A stretch of 34,791 nt of DNA from the NCBI RefSeq assembly GCF_003987655.1, contig NZ_NGKC01000021.1, forward strand, positions 1 through 34,791, in the 5' to 3' direction. Origin of the DNA: Vagococcus acidifermentans (GTDB lineage: Bacteria; Bacillota; Bacilli; Lactobacillales; Vagococcaceae). The notes under the pieces are model-generated. The model worked only from the letters and a program-made list of their open reading frames with translations, did no database searches and had not been told where the DNA came from. A program made the position numbers and the translations under genes. Below, piece after piece: positions 7,933 through 16,172 of the stretch. Numbering within the stretch: the stretch's first letter is position 1; each line of letters begins with the position of its first letter.

Positions 7933-9378
7933 GTGAGTGGTAAAAAAGCCTGCCGTTTAGAATTTTATGGTGGTTGCAAGATGGCGATATTACCGATTTT
8001 ATTGTACATTTTCCTCAGTGCGTTTTTTGCTGTTTTTTATCAGTATTACTCGATGCGGGCGTTAGTATTTTCTGCTTTTATTGGTTTGTTAGTCGGGTTT
8101 TTATTTGTGAAGAATAAAGCAAAGTATTGGGATGCTGTAATTTCAGGATTGTCGCAGTTCGGCAATGCTAAACTGATTTTTACGTTTCTGTTAATTGGTG
8201 TGTTTACTAAGATGTTGACTTTCGGCAAAATTGGAAATGGTTTCGTTTGGTTGAGTACACAAATGCATATTTCAGGCAGTCTGTTCGTGGTGTTCGCTTT
8301 TCTAGCTTCATCAATCATTTCTTTGGGAGCGGGCGCACCCATCGCCGCGATGTTTGCAGTCGTGCCCATTTTTTATCCGCCGGGGATTTTACTGGGGAGT
8401 GAACCCGCCGTGCTGCTCGGAGCTCTTTTGAGCGGTGTCTTTTTCGGCGATGCGCTGTCTCCCAGCTCGCAAGTCATCAACACCACTATTGACACGCAAA
8501 AAGATGGCGAAACACAGGAAACTGCCGATTTGCAAACGGTTTTGAAAGAACGGACACCTTGGCTTTTGTTGATTGCTGTGATAGCAATGGTGCTTTTTTA
8601 CCTATTCGGCGGGGCTGAAACAGGCCAAATGGCCAACCATTTGGCGCTACTGGCTGATTTTTCGGACAGTTCGGGCCTTTGGATGCTGGTGCCTGTTATT
8701 GTTTTACTGGTGGTCAGTTTTAAAACCAAGAATTTGTTTCTGGGGCTTCCAATCGGTATCTTGACGGGGCTTGTTGTCGGGTTAGTGACAGGCATTTTTT
8801 CATGGCAGGATATCGTGTTTGTCAATGCGGAAGCGACACAAATCAGCGGTATTATCTTCGACGGCATTTACAGCATGGTAGATATCGTGATTTCCACGAT
8901 TTTGCTGTTCGGGATGATTTCAGTTGCAGTAGAGGGCGGTGTCTTGGCGCTTTTTTGTGACTGGGTGCTTTCTAAAAGAATTTTTTGCAGTACCAAAGGA
9001 GCTGAGCTTGTACTAGTTCTCGGCACAGGTATCGTCAATATTTTTCTGTCAGGTTGTGTGCTACCAGCAATTTTGCTGTTTGGGCATATCGCAGATACCA
9101 TCGGGCAGCGCAGCGGGATTCCGCCTGGCAAAAGAGTCTATTTGATGACAGGCATCGCGACAAGTGTGACAGCTATTATCCCCGTCAACAGTGCTTTTGT
9201 GATGGGGGCCATCACATTAATCAACGAGATGCCGGACATATTGCCTCAGTCTGTTGTACCTAGTCCGTTTGCGATATTCAGTTCCAGCTACTATTGTATT
9301 TTGCTGACGGTTGTCTGCTTTATTTGGATTTTTGCGGAAAGAGGCAAAAAGAAACTGCCTCTTGCTCAAAATGCGTAA
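7933..9378 (+). CDS. NhaC-family Na+/H+ antiporter-like membrane transporter
   Basis: This is a polytopic membrane protein of about 11-12 helices, similar to NhaC-type antiporters. These exchange Na+ (or, in related members, organic acids such as malate/lactate) for protons. Family-like blocks include SLGAGAPIAAMFAVVPIFYP, LSGVFFGDALSPSSQVINTT and ATSVTAIIPVNSAF, with polar and acidic residues inside helices. Translation probably starts at GTG 7933 behind AGGTGA, giving 481 residues; ATG 7981 is an alternative just before the first helix. It is the first gene of a tight plus-strand cluster with a thioredoxin-reductase-like protein 31 bases downstream and an arylsulfotransferase after that. 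The transported ion is not certain. Confidence 0.75.
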   Translation: MSGKKACRLEFYGGCKMAILPILLYIFLSAFFAVFYQYYSMRALVFSAFIGLLVGFLFVKNKAKYWDAVISGLSQFGNAKLIFTFLLIGVFTKMLTFGKIGNGFVWLSTQMHISGSLFVVFAFLASSIISLGAGAPIAAMFAVVPIFYPPGILLGSEPAVLLGALLSGVFFGDALSPSSQVINTTIDTQKDGETQETADLQTVLKERTPWLLLIAVIAMVLFYLFGGAETGQMANHLALLADFSDSSGLWMLVPVIVLLVVSFKTKNLFLGLPIGILTGLVVGLVTGIFSWQDIVFVNAEATQISGIIFDGIYSMVDIVISTILLFGMISVAVEGGVLALFCDWVLSKRIFCSTKGAELVLVLGTGIVNIFLSGCVLPAILLFGHIADTIGQRSGIPPGKRVYLMTGIATSVTAIIPVNSAFVMGAITLINEMPDILPQSVVPSPFAIFSSSYYCILLTVVCFIWIFAERGKKKLPLAQNA

Positions 9379-9409
9379 TGTCAAGAAATAGATGAGAAGG
9401 TGAACGATT

Positions 9410-10594
9410 ATGGATGAAAGATATGATGTCATCATTGTCGGCGGTGGTCCGGGCGGTCTGGCAGCTGCCATTTACGCAGGCAGGTCGGAATTAAAGACAC
9501 TCGTAATTGAAAAAGGCGGGTACGGGGGACGTATCAAAGAAACAGCAGAAATCAAAAATTATCCTGGCACGATTTTGGATTCCGGAACCAATCTGATGCT
9601 TAAATTCAAACAGCACGCGGAATCTTATGACACTATCTCGTTCAAGCGCACCACTGTCACTGCGGTTTCAACAGATGACGGCGGGGTAGTGGTGGACACG
9701 AAACGGCGGGGCAGTTTTTACGGAAAATTGTTGATTGTCGACACTGGAACGGAGCCGCGTACATTGGGCATTCCAGGAGAAAAAGAATTTGTCGGAAAAG
9801 GTGTGTCGTATTGTGCTACTTGCGATGCCGAATTTTTCAAGGGACAGGAAATCCATGTGCTCGGCGCAGGCGACCAGGCAATTGAAGAAGCTAATTATTT
9901 AACCCGCTTTGCCTCAAAAGTCAACATCATCGTTTTGCATGAAGAAGGTCATTTAGACTGCAATGAAGCGTCGGCCAGACGGGCAATGAAAAATCCGAAA
10001 ATCAATTTTATTTGGAATGCTACTTTGGATAAAATCGAAGGGACTGACCATGTTGAAAAAGTGGTCATTAAAAATGTTCAGACAAATGAGCTGACAGAAG
10101 AGAAATCAAAAGGTGTTTTCTTCTTCATCGGGATGACACCTAAAACAGACATCGTCAGAGAGCTGGTGGACTGTGACGAAAAAGGCTTTATTCTTGTCAA
10201 TGAACAGCAGGAGACCAGCGTGCCGGGGATTTACGCAGTGGGTGACTGTACAAACACATTTTTAAGGCAAGTTGTGACAGCAGCAGCTGACGGTGCCAGG
10301 GCGATTGTCTCAGGCGAACGTTATTTGACGGAGAAGGAAGAATTGGATGAACTGCTCAAGCCGGAATCAGGGGCTGTCGCTTTTGTCTTTTATGACCCGT
10401 ACAGCAGTCGGGACATTGAAGTGGCGGCAACGTTTGAGCAGCAACTGGCACCTTCGTATAAAGTATACAAACAGGATATTTCAAGACAGCGCCTTTTGTA
10501 TAGGAAATTGGCGATTCAACAAACGGTGTCTGCAGCATTGTATCAATCAGGTGAATTAGACAAAATTCTGACAGAAGAAGAGTTGTCTGTATAA
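9410..10594 (+). CDS. thioredoxin-reductase-like flavoprotein with Cys-less C-terminal extension
   Basis: Residues 1 to about 310 match thioredoxin reductase: the FAD motif GGGPGG at 11-16, the redox disulfide CATC at 135-138, an NADPH-site variant GAGDQAIEEA, and the FAD-closing AVGDCTN. Residues about 325-394 are an extra domain that looks like a thioredoxin fold (AFVFYDPYSSRDIE) in which the usual CxxC place holds no cysteine. The natural electron acceptor is probably the CQHC thioredoxin domain fused to the arylsulfotransferase encoded 20 bases downstream. The extra domain may dock that partner. The start at ATG 9410 follows GAAGGTGA. As the gene is clearly co-transcribed, it is more likely a dedicated reductase than the housekeeping TrxB. 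Confidence 0.85.
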   Translation: MDERYDVIIVGGGPGGLAAAIYAGRSELKTLVIEKGGYGGRIKETAEIKNYPGTILDSGTNLMLKFKQHAESYDTISFKRTTVTAVSTDDGGVVVDTKRRGSFYGKLLIVDTGTEPRTLGIPGEKEFVGKGVSYCATCDAEFFKGQEIHVLGAGDQAIEEANYLTRFASKVNIIVLHEEGHLDCNEASARRAMKNPKINFIWNATLDKIEGTDHVEKVVIKNVQTNELTEEKSKGVFFFIGMTPKTDIVRELVDCDEKGFILVNEQQETSVPGIYAVGDCTNTFLRQVVTAAADGARAIVSGERYLTEKEELDELLKPESGAVAFVFYDPYSSRDIEVAATFEQQLAPSYKVYKQDISRQRLLYRKLAIQQTVSAALYQSGELDKILTEEELSV

Positions 10595-10614
10595 AATGAA
10601 TAGGAGTGAAAAAA

Positions 10615-12423
10615 ATGGGACAACCAAAAGTTTTTCCGCATGGTACGACAGTTTATCAGCCGGACAAGTGCTGGAACGGTTACACAATCGTACCGTTGAT
10701 TAATGATGGCGTCTTGTTATTTGACATGAACGGGAATGAAATCCGGCGCTGGAACATGCAGGCGATGCCGCCGAAATTATTGCCTGGCGGATACGTTATG
10801 GGAACATCTGGTTTCAGACATCCGGACTATGGTATGCAGGATGGCGTCAATCTGATTCAAATCGATTACGACGGCAACATTGTCTGGGAATTTGACCGTC
10901 TTGAAGAAATCAATGACCCGGGACGCGACCACCGCTGGATGGCACGGACACACCACGACTATCAGAGAGAGGGCAATCCGGTTGGTTATTATGTGCCGGG
11001 GATGGAGCCTAAAGTATTGTCAGGCAACACATTGATTTTAGGCCATCAGACAATCCATAACCCGTTGATTTCTGACAAACGCCTGCTGGATGATGTGATG
11101 TATGAAGTGGACTGGGAAGGTAATATTTTATGGCAGTGGTCTATCAGCGACCACTTTGATGAATTCAACTTTGATGAAGCTGCTAAAAATGTGCTCTTCC
11201 GTGACCCGAATATGCGCGCATCAGATGGCGGTGTCGGCGATTACTTGCATGTGAACAGTATGAGTTATCTGGGGCCAAACAAGTGGTTCGACCAAGGCGA
11301 CCAGCGCTTTAAGCCTGACAACATCATCTTCGACTGCCGGGAAGCTAATATTTTGGCAATATTGGATAAGGAAACAGGCAAAATCGTCTGGCAAATCGGG
11401 CCTGATTTCAGCTTGACACCAGAACTGCGGAAGTTGGGCTGGATTATCGGTCAGCATCATTTCCACATGATACCGAAGGGCTTGCCGGGTGAGGGGAATT
11501 TGCTAGTTTATGATAACGGCGGCTGGGCAGGGTACGGTGTGCCGAATCCAGGTTCGCCGATCGGCAGCAAAAATGCCTTGAGAGATTACAGCCGTGTGCT
11601 GGAATTCGACCCGATCACATTGAAAATTATTTGGCAGGTAACGCCAAAAGAGCTTGGCCACGCTATTCCGACTGACGCCAGCAAGTTTTACAGCCCTTAC
11701 GTCTCAGCAGCCCAACGCTTACCGAACGGCAACACATTGATTACAGAAGGTTCGGACGGCAGGCTGATTGAAGTGACAGTTGATCACGAAATCGTTTGGG
11801 AGTGGATCTCACCATATTACACTCATTCAGAAGAAGGCAAACCGTCCAATAATATGATCTACCGGGCGTACCGCTACCCGTATGATTATGTTCCGCAAGA
11901 ACCGAAACCAGAGGAAATTGCCATTGAACCTATCGACAATACAACTTACCGTGTACCAGGAGCCGGCAAGTTTGGCGCAAAAACAGTCATCGATGTCGAA
12001 GGGACACTGCCGTATTATGCGGATGTCGCTTTATGTGTGGCAACCGATGATGAGGAGGATGTCGTCAACAAAGAAAAAATCTTTGATGTCAACCGGGATT
12101 TCTTTGTACCGATTACAGAAGAGACATTTGCAGAACAAGTGTTGAATCAGGAAAAACCAGTGCTGGTATTATTCGGCGCGGAAAGATGTCAGCATTGTAA
12201 GGCGCTTCACCCTGTCCTGGAAGAGGCGTTACAAGAAGAGTTCAACGGGGAATTCTTAATTAGATATGTTGATGTCGATATCGAACAAAAAATCGCCGAG
12301 CGGCATAAAATCGCCGGCATACCAGTTGTCGTCATCTACAAGCAGGGGAAAGAGCTGCAACGCTTCAGCGGCGAAAGAGATTACGATGACATTTGTGATT
12401 TTTTGGATGATGCTTTAAAATAA
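10615..12423 (+). CDS. arylsulfotransferase fused to thioredoxin
   Basis: This is a two-domain protein of 602 residues. Residues 1 to about 450 are an ASST-type beta-propeller with repeated D-x-x-G-x-I-x-W blades. They carry the histidine segments HVNS (His212) and QHHFHM (His281, His282, His284), and a typical RLPNGNTLI blade end. ASST enzymes move sulfate from a phenolic sulfate ester to another phenol through a sulfo-histidine. Residues about 500-602 form a complete thioredoxin domain with CQHC at 525-528 and the cis-proline segment AGIPVVV. No signal peptide or membrane segment is present, so it should act in the cytoplasm, unlike periplasmic AssT of proteobacteria. I place the start at ATG 10615 because the GTG at 10606 overlaps the AGGAG ribosome site. 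The natural donor and acceptor are unknown. Confidence 0.85.
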   Translation: MGQPKVFPHGTTVYQPDKCWNGYTIVPLINDGVLLFDMNGNEIRRWNMQAMPPKLLPGGYVMGTSGFRHPDYGMQDGVNLIQIDYDGNIVWEFDRLEEINDPGRDHRWMARTHHDYQREGNPVGYYVPGMEPKVLSGNTLILGHQTIHNPLISDKRLLDDVMYEVDWEGNILWQWSISDHFDEFNFDEAAKNVLFRDPNMRASDGGVGDYLHVNSMSYLGPNKWFDQGDQRFKPDNIIFDCREANILAILDKETGKIVWQIGPDFSLTPELRKLGWIIGQHHFHMIPKGLPGEGNLLVYDNGGWAGYGVPNPGSPIGSKNALRDYSRVLEFDPITLKIIWQVTPKELGHAIPTDASKFYSPYVSAAQRLPNGNTLITEGSDGRLIEVTVDHEIVWEWISPYYTHSEEGKPSNNMIYRAYRYPYDYVPQEPKPEEIAIEPIDNTTYRVPGAGKFGAKTVIDVEGTLPYYADVALCVATDDEEDVVNKEKIFDVNRDFFVPITEETFAEQVLNQEKPVLVLFGAERCQHCKALHPVLEEALQEEFNGEFLIRYVDVDIEQKIAERHKIAGIPVVVIYKQGKELQRFSGERDYDDICDFLDDALK

Positions 12424-12452
12424 AAAGTAGAGATATGCGTGAATGAAAAATT

Positions 12453-12484
12453 CTCCTGTCTATCACCTTTGTGGTAGACAGGAG
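12453..12484. terminator. strong hairpin between the sulfotransferase and yeiH-like genes
   Basis: CTCCTGTCTATCAC (12453-12466) pairs with GTGGTAGACAGGAG (12471-12484), with one T-G pair and a four-base loop. On the plus strand no T-run follows, so it probably reduces rather than stops transcription into the next gene. On the minus strand the stem is followed by a short T-rich stretch. Confidence 0.55.
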
Positions 12485-12522
12485 TGGTTTCATGTATAGA
12501 ATAAGAATGATGTTAGGAGTAA

Positions 12523-13524
12523 ATGCAGGTGAATATTTTTAAAAAAAGGTCTTTTTGGCTCGCAGCTGGTGTGACCCTGTTTTGTGCGTTAGCGGCGGAT
12601 CAGTTAGCGAAGTTGCCGGGCTTAAAATTGATAGGGACTCTAGTGTTGGCACTATTACTTGGCATGCTGTTGCAGCTAGTCAAACCTGTCCGGGAACACT
12701 CAGCAGCAGGAGTAGGATTCATTTCAAATAAATTTTTACGATTGGGCATTATTTTACTGGGTTTTAGACTCAACTTGGAAGATTTGGCAAATTCAGGTAT
12801 CAAAACCATTTTGCTGGCAATCGTCGTTGTGTCATTTACGATTCTAGTCACGTATCAATTATGCCGGAAAATGAATGTAGAAAAAGAATTGTCCATTTTG
12901 ACAGCTTGCGGATGCGGGGTTTGCGGTGCTGCAGCTGTCATGGGTGTTTCCCCGCAAGTCAAGGCTGAAAAGGATGACTCCGTGCTGGCAATTGCTGTCG
13001 TTTGTATTATGGGCACACTGTTTACATTGATTGAAATTGTCATTAAGCCACTTCTCGGGATGGACGCTGTTCAGCTGGGAGTCTTGAACGGTGCATCATT
13101 ACATGAAATCGCCCATGCCGTAGCGGCCGGCGGTTCGAACGGGGAAGTGGCACTCAACGCAGCACTGATTATGAAACTTTCGCGAGTGATTTTATTGGCA
13201 CCAGTTGCATTGCTCGTTGGTGTCTGGTATCAAAAAACGAGTCATTTTGAAGTCAGCGGAAAACAAAAACTGCCAATTCCCTGGTTTATGGCAGGCTTTC
13301 TTGCCTCCAGTGTTTTGGGCACGTTTCTCCCGATTTCAACCGGTGTATTGGATATGCTGGTGGAATTGGCATACATCTGTTTAGGGATGGCGATGGCCGC
13401 ACTGGGCTTGAGTGTCAACTTCAGAGTCATCAAGGAACGTGGAATGAGTGTTTTTATAGCCGCTTTTATCAGTTCCTCTCTGTTATTAGTGTTGGCTATT
13501 TTTGCCAGTAAACTGTTCTTTTAA
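12523..13524 (+). CDS. YeiH/UPF0324 family membrane protein, putative sulfate exporter
   Basis: This 333-residue integral membrane protein has about ten helices. It belongs to the UPF0324 (YeiH) family, commonly labelled putative sulfate exporter. Family hallmarks are the GCGVCGAAAVMGVSPQV segment, GASLHEIAHAVAAG, and the C-terminal glycine/alanine-rich helix with ALGLSVNFR. The annotated ATG 12523 is only three bases from AGGAG; GTG 12529 has better spacing and may be the true start. Its place directly after an arylsulfotransferase makes export of sulfate or another sulfur oxyanion attractive, but the family function is not firmly proven. A Crp/Fnr-type regulator follows 47 bases on. Confidence 0.82.
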   Translation: MQVNIFKKRSFWLAAGVTLFCALAADQLAKLPGLKLIGTLVLALLLGMLLQLVKPVREHSAAGVGFISNKFLRLGIILLGFRLNLEDLANSGIKTILLAIVVVSFTILVTYQLCRKMNVEKELSILTACGCGVCGAAAVMGVSPQVKAEKDDSVLAIAVVCIMGTLFTLIEIVIKPLLGMDAVQLGVLNGASLHEIAHAVAAGGSNGEVALNAALIMKLSRVILLAPVALLVGVWYQKTSHFEVSGKQKLPIPWFMAGFLASSVLGTFLPISTGVLDMLVELAYICLGMAMAALGLSVNFRVIKERGMSVFIAAFISSSLLLVLAIFASKLFF

Positions 13525-13571
13525 GCGAATCGTCTGTCGGTTTATGTGAATTTAAGAAGGAGAATGGGGAT

Positions 13572-14228
13572 ATGTGTGAAACTGAATTTATTCAAGCTTG
13601 TCTCAATCATCCCGATATCCATCGCAACGTTGTCACAAAACGGTACAAAAAAAAAAGGCTGTTGGAAACAGCCGGGACACCGATTTCTCATATTGGTTTT
13701 GTGCTTGACGGTTTTTTGAAAGCTATCACTTACACAAAGGACGGCAAAGAATTGTGCAGCTCTGTGTTCACAAAAGGCAGTATTCTGCTGGAGTACTTAT
13801 ACTTGTCCGGCAATGCCGATTATACATTTGATTTAGTCACTCTTTCCAAAGCGCGGATTAGTTGGATACCTGTTGATGTGTTTGCTGAGGCTGTTTTAAA
13901 CGACAACCAGCTTTTGAGATTATACATCAAACATCTGGCTGTAAGAGGTGTCGACAACCAAAGAATGATTACTTGTTTGGGTTATAAAACGATTCGCGAA
14001 CGGATTTGTTACTGGATTTCCAGCGAAGGTAATTTGGAATTAGACCTTTGTAAAATTCCGACACATGTCCGGCTGCCTGTTTCTCAAGAAGCTTTTGCAG
14101 CTCTTATCAACGTGACGCGTGCCTCTTTGAATCAGGAACTGCATAGAATGGAAGATGAATCATTTTTTAAATTAAACAAAAAAATCTTGACACACATAAA
14201 CAAAGAAAAAATACTGGCGAATCTTTAG
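13572..14228 (+). CDS. Crp/Fnr-family transcriptional regulator
   Basis: This 218-residue protein has an N-terminal cyclic-nucleotide-binding-like beta-roll (about 15-110, with GFVLDGFLKAITYTKDGKE), a dimerisation helix (about 115-145) and a C-terminal winged helix (about 160-218, VSQEAFAALINVTRASLNQELHRME). The N-terminus lacks the four-cysteine cluster of oxygen-sensing Fnr, so it probably senses a small molecule. YeiH-family genes are often adjacent to regulators, and this gene most likely controls the preceding cluster. The start at ATG 13572 follows GAAGGAGAA. A strong terminator follows, so the transcription unit ends here. Confidence 0.85.
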   Translation: MCETEFIQACLNHPDIHRNVVTKRYKKKRLLETAGTPISHIGFVLDGFLKAITYTKDGKELCSSVFTKGSILLEYLYLSGNADYTFDLVTLSKARISWIPVDVFAEAVLNDNQLLRLYIKHLAVRGVDNQRMITCLGYKTIRERICYWISSEGNLELDLCKIPTHVRLPVSQEAFAALINVTRASLNQELHRMEDESFFKLNKKILTHINKEKILANL

Positions 14229-14240
14229 TCAATGTAGCTT

Positions 14241-14276
14241 AAAAACAGGAAGGAGAACTCTTCTTCCTGTTTTTTT
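14241..14276 (+). terminator. intrinsic terminator after the Crp/Fnr gene
   Basis: AAAAACAGGAAG pairs with CTTCCTGTTTTT (14263-14274) and the stem is followed by a T-run. It closes the 7933-14228 cluster. Confidence 0.88.
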
Positions 14277-14401
14277 GCGTGACATTTAAGGCATATACTG
14301 ATTGTAAGCCATTACGGGGAAATGAAACAATATGATGGCTAATCTATTGCGGGCGGACGGGTACAAAGTCGTCTCTGCCCATATTTATTTTGATACGAGT
14401 A

Positions 14402-14448
14402 TTAAAAATATGCTAGCACCTAAGAAAGGCGGACTAGCATATTTTTAA
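14402..14448. terminator. bidirectional terminator-like hairpin
   Basis: TTAAAAATATGCTAG (14402-14416) is a perfect 15-base inverted match to 14434-14448, separated by 17 bases. A- and T-runs at both ends would let it act on either strand. It overlaps the end of the minus-strand regulator remnant. Confidence 0.7.
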
Positions 14449-14790
14449 ATTCTTTATACGAAGATGTTGAAATCAGCTTAGAAATATTTTCGTCTTCGGT
14501 TAGAATCATAGTTAATGAATCGAATAAGTCTAAAAACATTTTTCTGTCACTTTTGCTGATAGCCAACATTAATACTACGTTCACTTCAGTATCAGCCCAA
14601 GGAATTTTATGCTTATCATCATTTAATATGAGACACATTCCAGATTTTTTTGCATTTAATTTCATCGCTAGCAATAATATTTTTCTTTTGCACCTCAAGT
14701 GCACCTCCAATGCGAAATACAATATACCCAATTTTATCGTCGGTAATTGAATAGTTAATTCTTTCTTGTATCAAAATTATGCAGTGTCAG
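14420..14790 (-). pseudogene. remnant of a PRD/PTS regulator
   Basis: On the minus strand the stretch from about 14790 reads ITDDKIGYIVFRIGGALEVQKKN, which resembles the end of a PRD2 domain in BglG/LicR-type regulators. After a frame change, about 50 codons ending at 14420 read IPWADTEVNVVLMLAISKSDRK and onward, which is the C-terminal part of an EIIA_2 domain. The EIIB-like domain between them and the whole N-terminus are gone. It is therefore a deleted and frameshifted relic. No partner PTS genes lie beside it. The ORF starting at 14731 should not be taken as a real 103-residue protein. Confidence 0.6.
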
Positions 14791-14798
14791 TTTGATTG

Positions 14799-15176
14799 TT
14801 ACTTCCGATTATCTTTAATTTTCACAACGACCCTAAATTGTCTTTCAGGATGGGATTCTTTATTAACAAATTGGATTCTGGATTCAAATAAATCACTATG
14901 ACCAAAGTAAAGCAGCGTACTGAACAGACTGTTTTTATCCTTTGGAATATAGCCGAGCTTCTTATCACGGTAAAAGATAGCAACAGCCTCAGGATCGTAA
15001 GGATTATCCGGTTCCGCAACGAGACTGACCGGTTTGCCCAAAGTCAGCTCGTCAATGACATCCAAGCCGTCATAATATGCAAAACCTGCCACATGAAAAT
15101 CGGCCAGATGCCCGCTTGGTTCAAACGTGTGATTTTTCAGTGATTCTACAAGCTTTTCTTTCTTCATTTTTTCCAT
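14799..15176 (-). CDS. HIRAN domain protein
   Basis: This 125-residue protein is almost entirely one HIRAN domain (about 25-120). Its marks are the AGFAYYDGLDVIDELTLGKP start, LVAEPDNPYDPEAVAIFY and KLGYIPKDKN. HIRAN domains bind single-stranded DNA 3' ends or damaged DNA in larger repair enzymes. Short stand-alone forms are common in Firmicutes and of unknown role. ATG 15176 follows AAGGAGG at good spacing. It appears to be a single-gene unit or to share a transcript with the broken DUF1905/DUF1801 pair upstream. Confidence 0.8.
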   Translation of the reverse strand: MEKMKKEKLVESLKNHTFEPSGHLADFHVAGFAYYDGLDVIDELTLGKPVSLVAEPDNPYDPEAVAIFYRDKKLGYIPKDKNSLFSTLLYFGHSDLFESRIQFVNKESHPERQFRVVVKIKDNRK

Positions 15177-15255
15177 AAAAATCCTCCTTGTTTTTAATAA
15201 AATCAGTAACCATTTATCAACTGTGCCATACTTTCGACCATCGTTTTTTCACAAT

Positions 15256-15608
15256 CTATTTAGTCATCTTCTCCTGCACTCGGAACAGCGTCATTTCACG
15301 AATTAACTCATAAAGCATTGGTTTGTCGTAAGGAAACCGGACTATTCCCATAGACAATTTATAATTACTTAGTTTGTCAGCGAAAGCTTGAATTGCGCTT
15401 GGTGCAGGATGAAGCCCTAAATGCTGCGTCTCACCTGAAAAGTGAACAAGGTTGCCGTTCAACGTGAAAGTGGCAATTCCCAAGAGATTTTTTCTGTGAC
15501 GGCAGGGGAGCACTCATGTATCAATGAATGGAGCTTTTCCATACGTAAGCGAACATCGCCGTCGTAACGGGCAATGTATGCATCTATAGTGGTATGGTCC
15601 GGCAGTTT
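15256..15608 (-). pseudogene. DUF1801 (YdhG-like) protein, frameshifted
   Basis: The minus strand encodes TIDAYIARYDGDVRLRMEKLHSLI and, after a shift of one base, GIATFTLNGNLVHFSGETQH to the stop at 15256. Together these match a DUF1801/YdhG-type protein, whose members include the B. subtilis iron-chaperone-like YdhG. The break is at the GGG tract 15479-15481 (plus strand CCC), where the family expects one more G after the EKISW segment. No start codon stands between the preceding TAA and the first recognisable residues, and that upstream region is in the same frame as the DUF1905 gene. The gene is inactive as it stands. A sequencing error in the G-run is possible. Confidence 0.65.
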
Positions 15609-15611
15609 TGC

Positions 15612-15875
15612 TTATCTTTCTTGGATTGTGACATGAATCGTATCACCAGGTTGTTTGCCGATTTTTGCACGGATATCTTTGCGGATACCGATGATATGGC
15701 AAGGCGTTTTCATCCTGACAAGCTGACCATCATAGGGTTCACCATCAAATGTGGCATGAACGGGCACACGGCCTTTTCCGAAAGTTTCCTTCACATCGAA
15801 TGGAATTTCCACATAAGCCCCATCTTTATCAGGCACTTTCATAATTTTTGCATCAAATTCATATACGTCGCGCAT
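15612..15875 (-). CDS. DUF1905 domain protein
   Basis: This 87-residue protein matches DUF1905: it begins with [24 protein letters not shown] and continues with [21 protein letters not shown] and [25 protein letters not shown]1905 is a small beta-rich domain of unknown function, often followed by a YdeI- or DUF1801-like domain in one protein. Here TAA ends it, and the next recognisable domain, DUF1801, continues in the same frame 18 bases later. AAAGGAGG precedes ATG 15875. It may be a complete small protein or the first half of a former two-domain protein. Confidence 0.75.
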   Translation of the reverse strand: MRDVYEFDAKIMKVPDKDGAYVEIPFDVKETFGKGRVPVHATFDGEPYDGQLVRMKTPCHIIGIRKDIRAKIGKQPGDTIHVTIQER

Positions 15876-16081
15876 TAGGGCGCCTCCTTTAGAGTGATTG
15901 TTTCATTTGATTGAGTTCAAGAAAATTATACCTCACTTGTTAGATTGAAATAAAGGGAAATGTATGCGACTATATTTTATTATCTGGTAGAAATAACAAA
16001 CAACCTTGCAAATACTGCTTTTCTTTCATTCTTGATTTAAATCCATTAAAAATATTTTACATCCATCTACCCTCAAAATCC

Positions 16082-16095
16082 TGTTACCGGTAACA
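16082..16095. promoter_or_regulatory. palindromic operator upstream of pullulanase gene
   Basis: TGTTACCGGTAACA is a perfect 14-base palindrome with a central CG, as in operators of LacI-family proteins (MalR or CcpA). It differs from the cre consensus at one fixed position. It directly abuts a possible -35 (TTGGGT, 16098-16103), followed at 18 bases by TATATA, so a bound repressor would block the polymerase. Maltodextrin or catabolite control of the pullulanase is the natural reading. Confidence 0.6.
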
Positions 16096-16172
16096 ACTTG
16101 GGTATCCATCTTCATATATGGTATATATATACATGTGCACATGTGTCATTTTATTTAATAAAGGAGATGGTG

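Noticed and set aside
14332-14447. Short plus-strand frame MANLLRADGYKVVSAHIYF
   Set aside because: There is no ribosome site or recognisable family, and it runs through a terminator hairpin.
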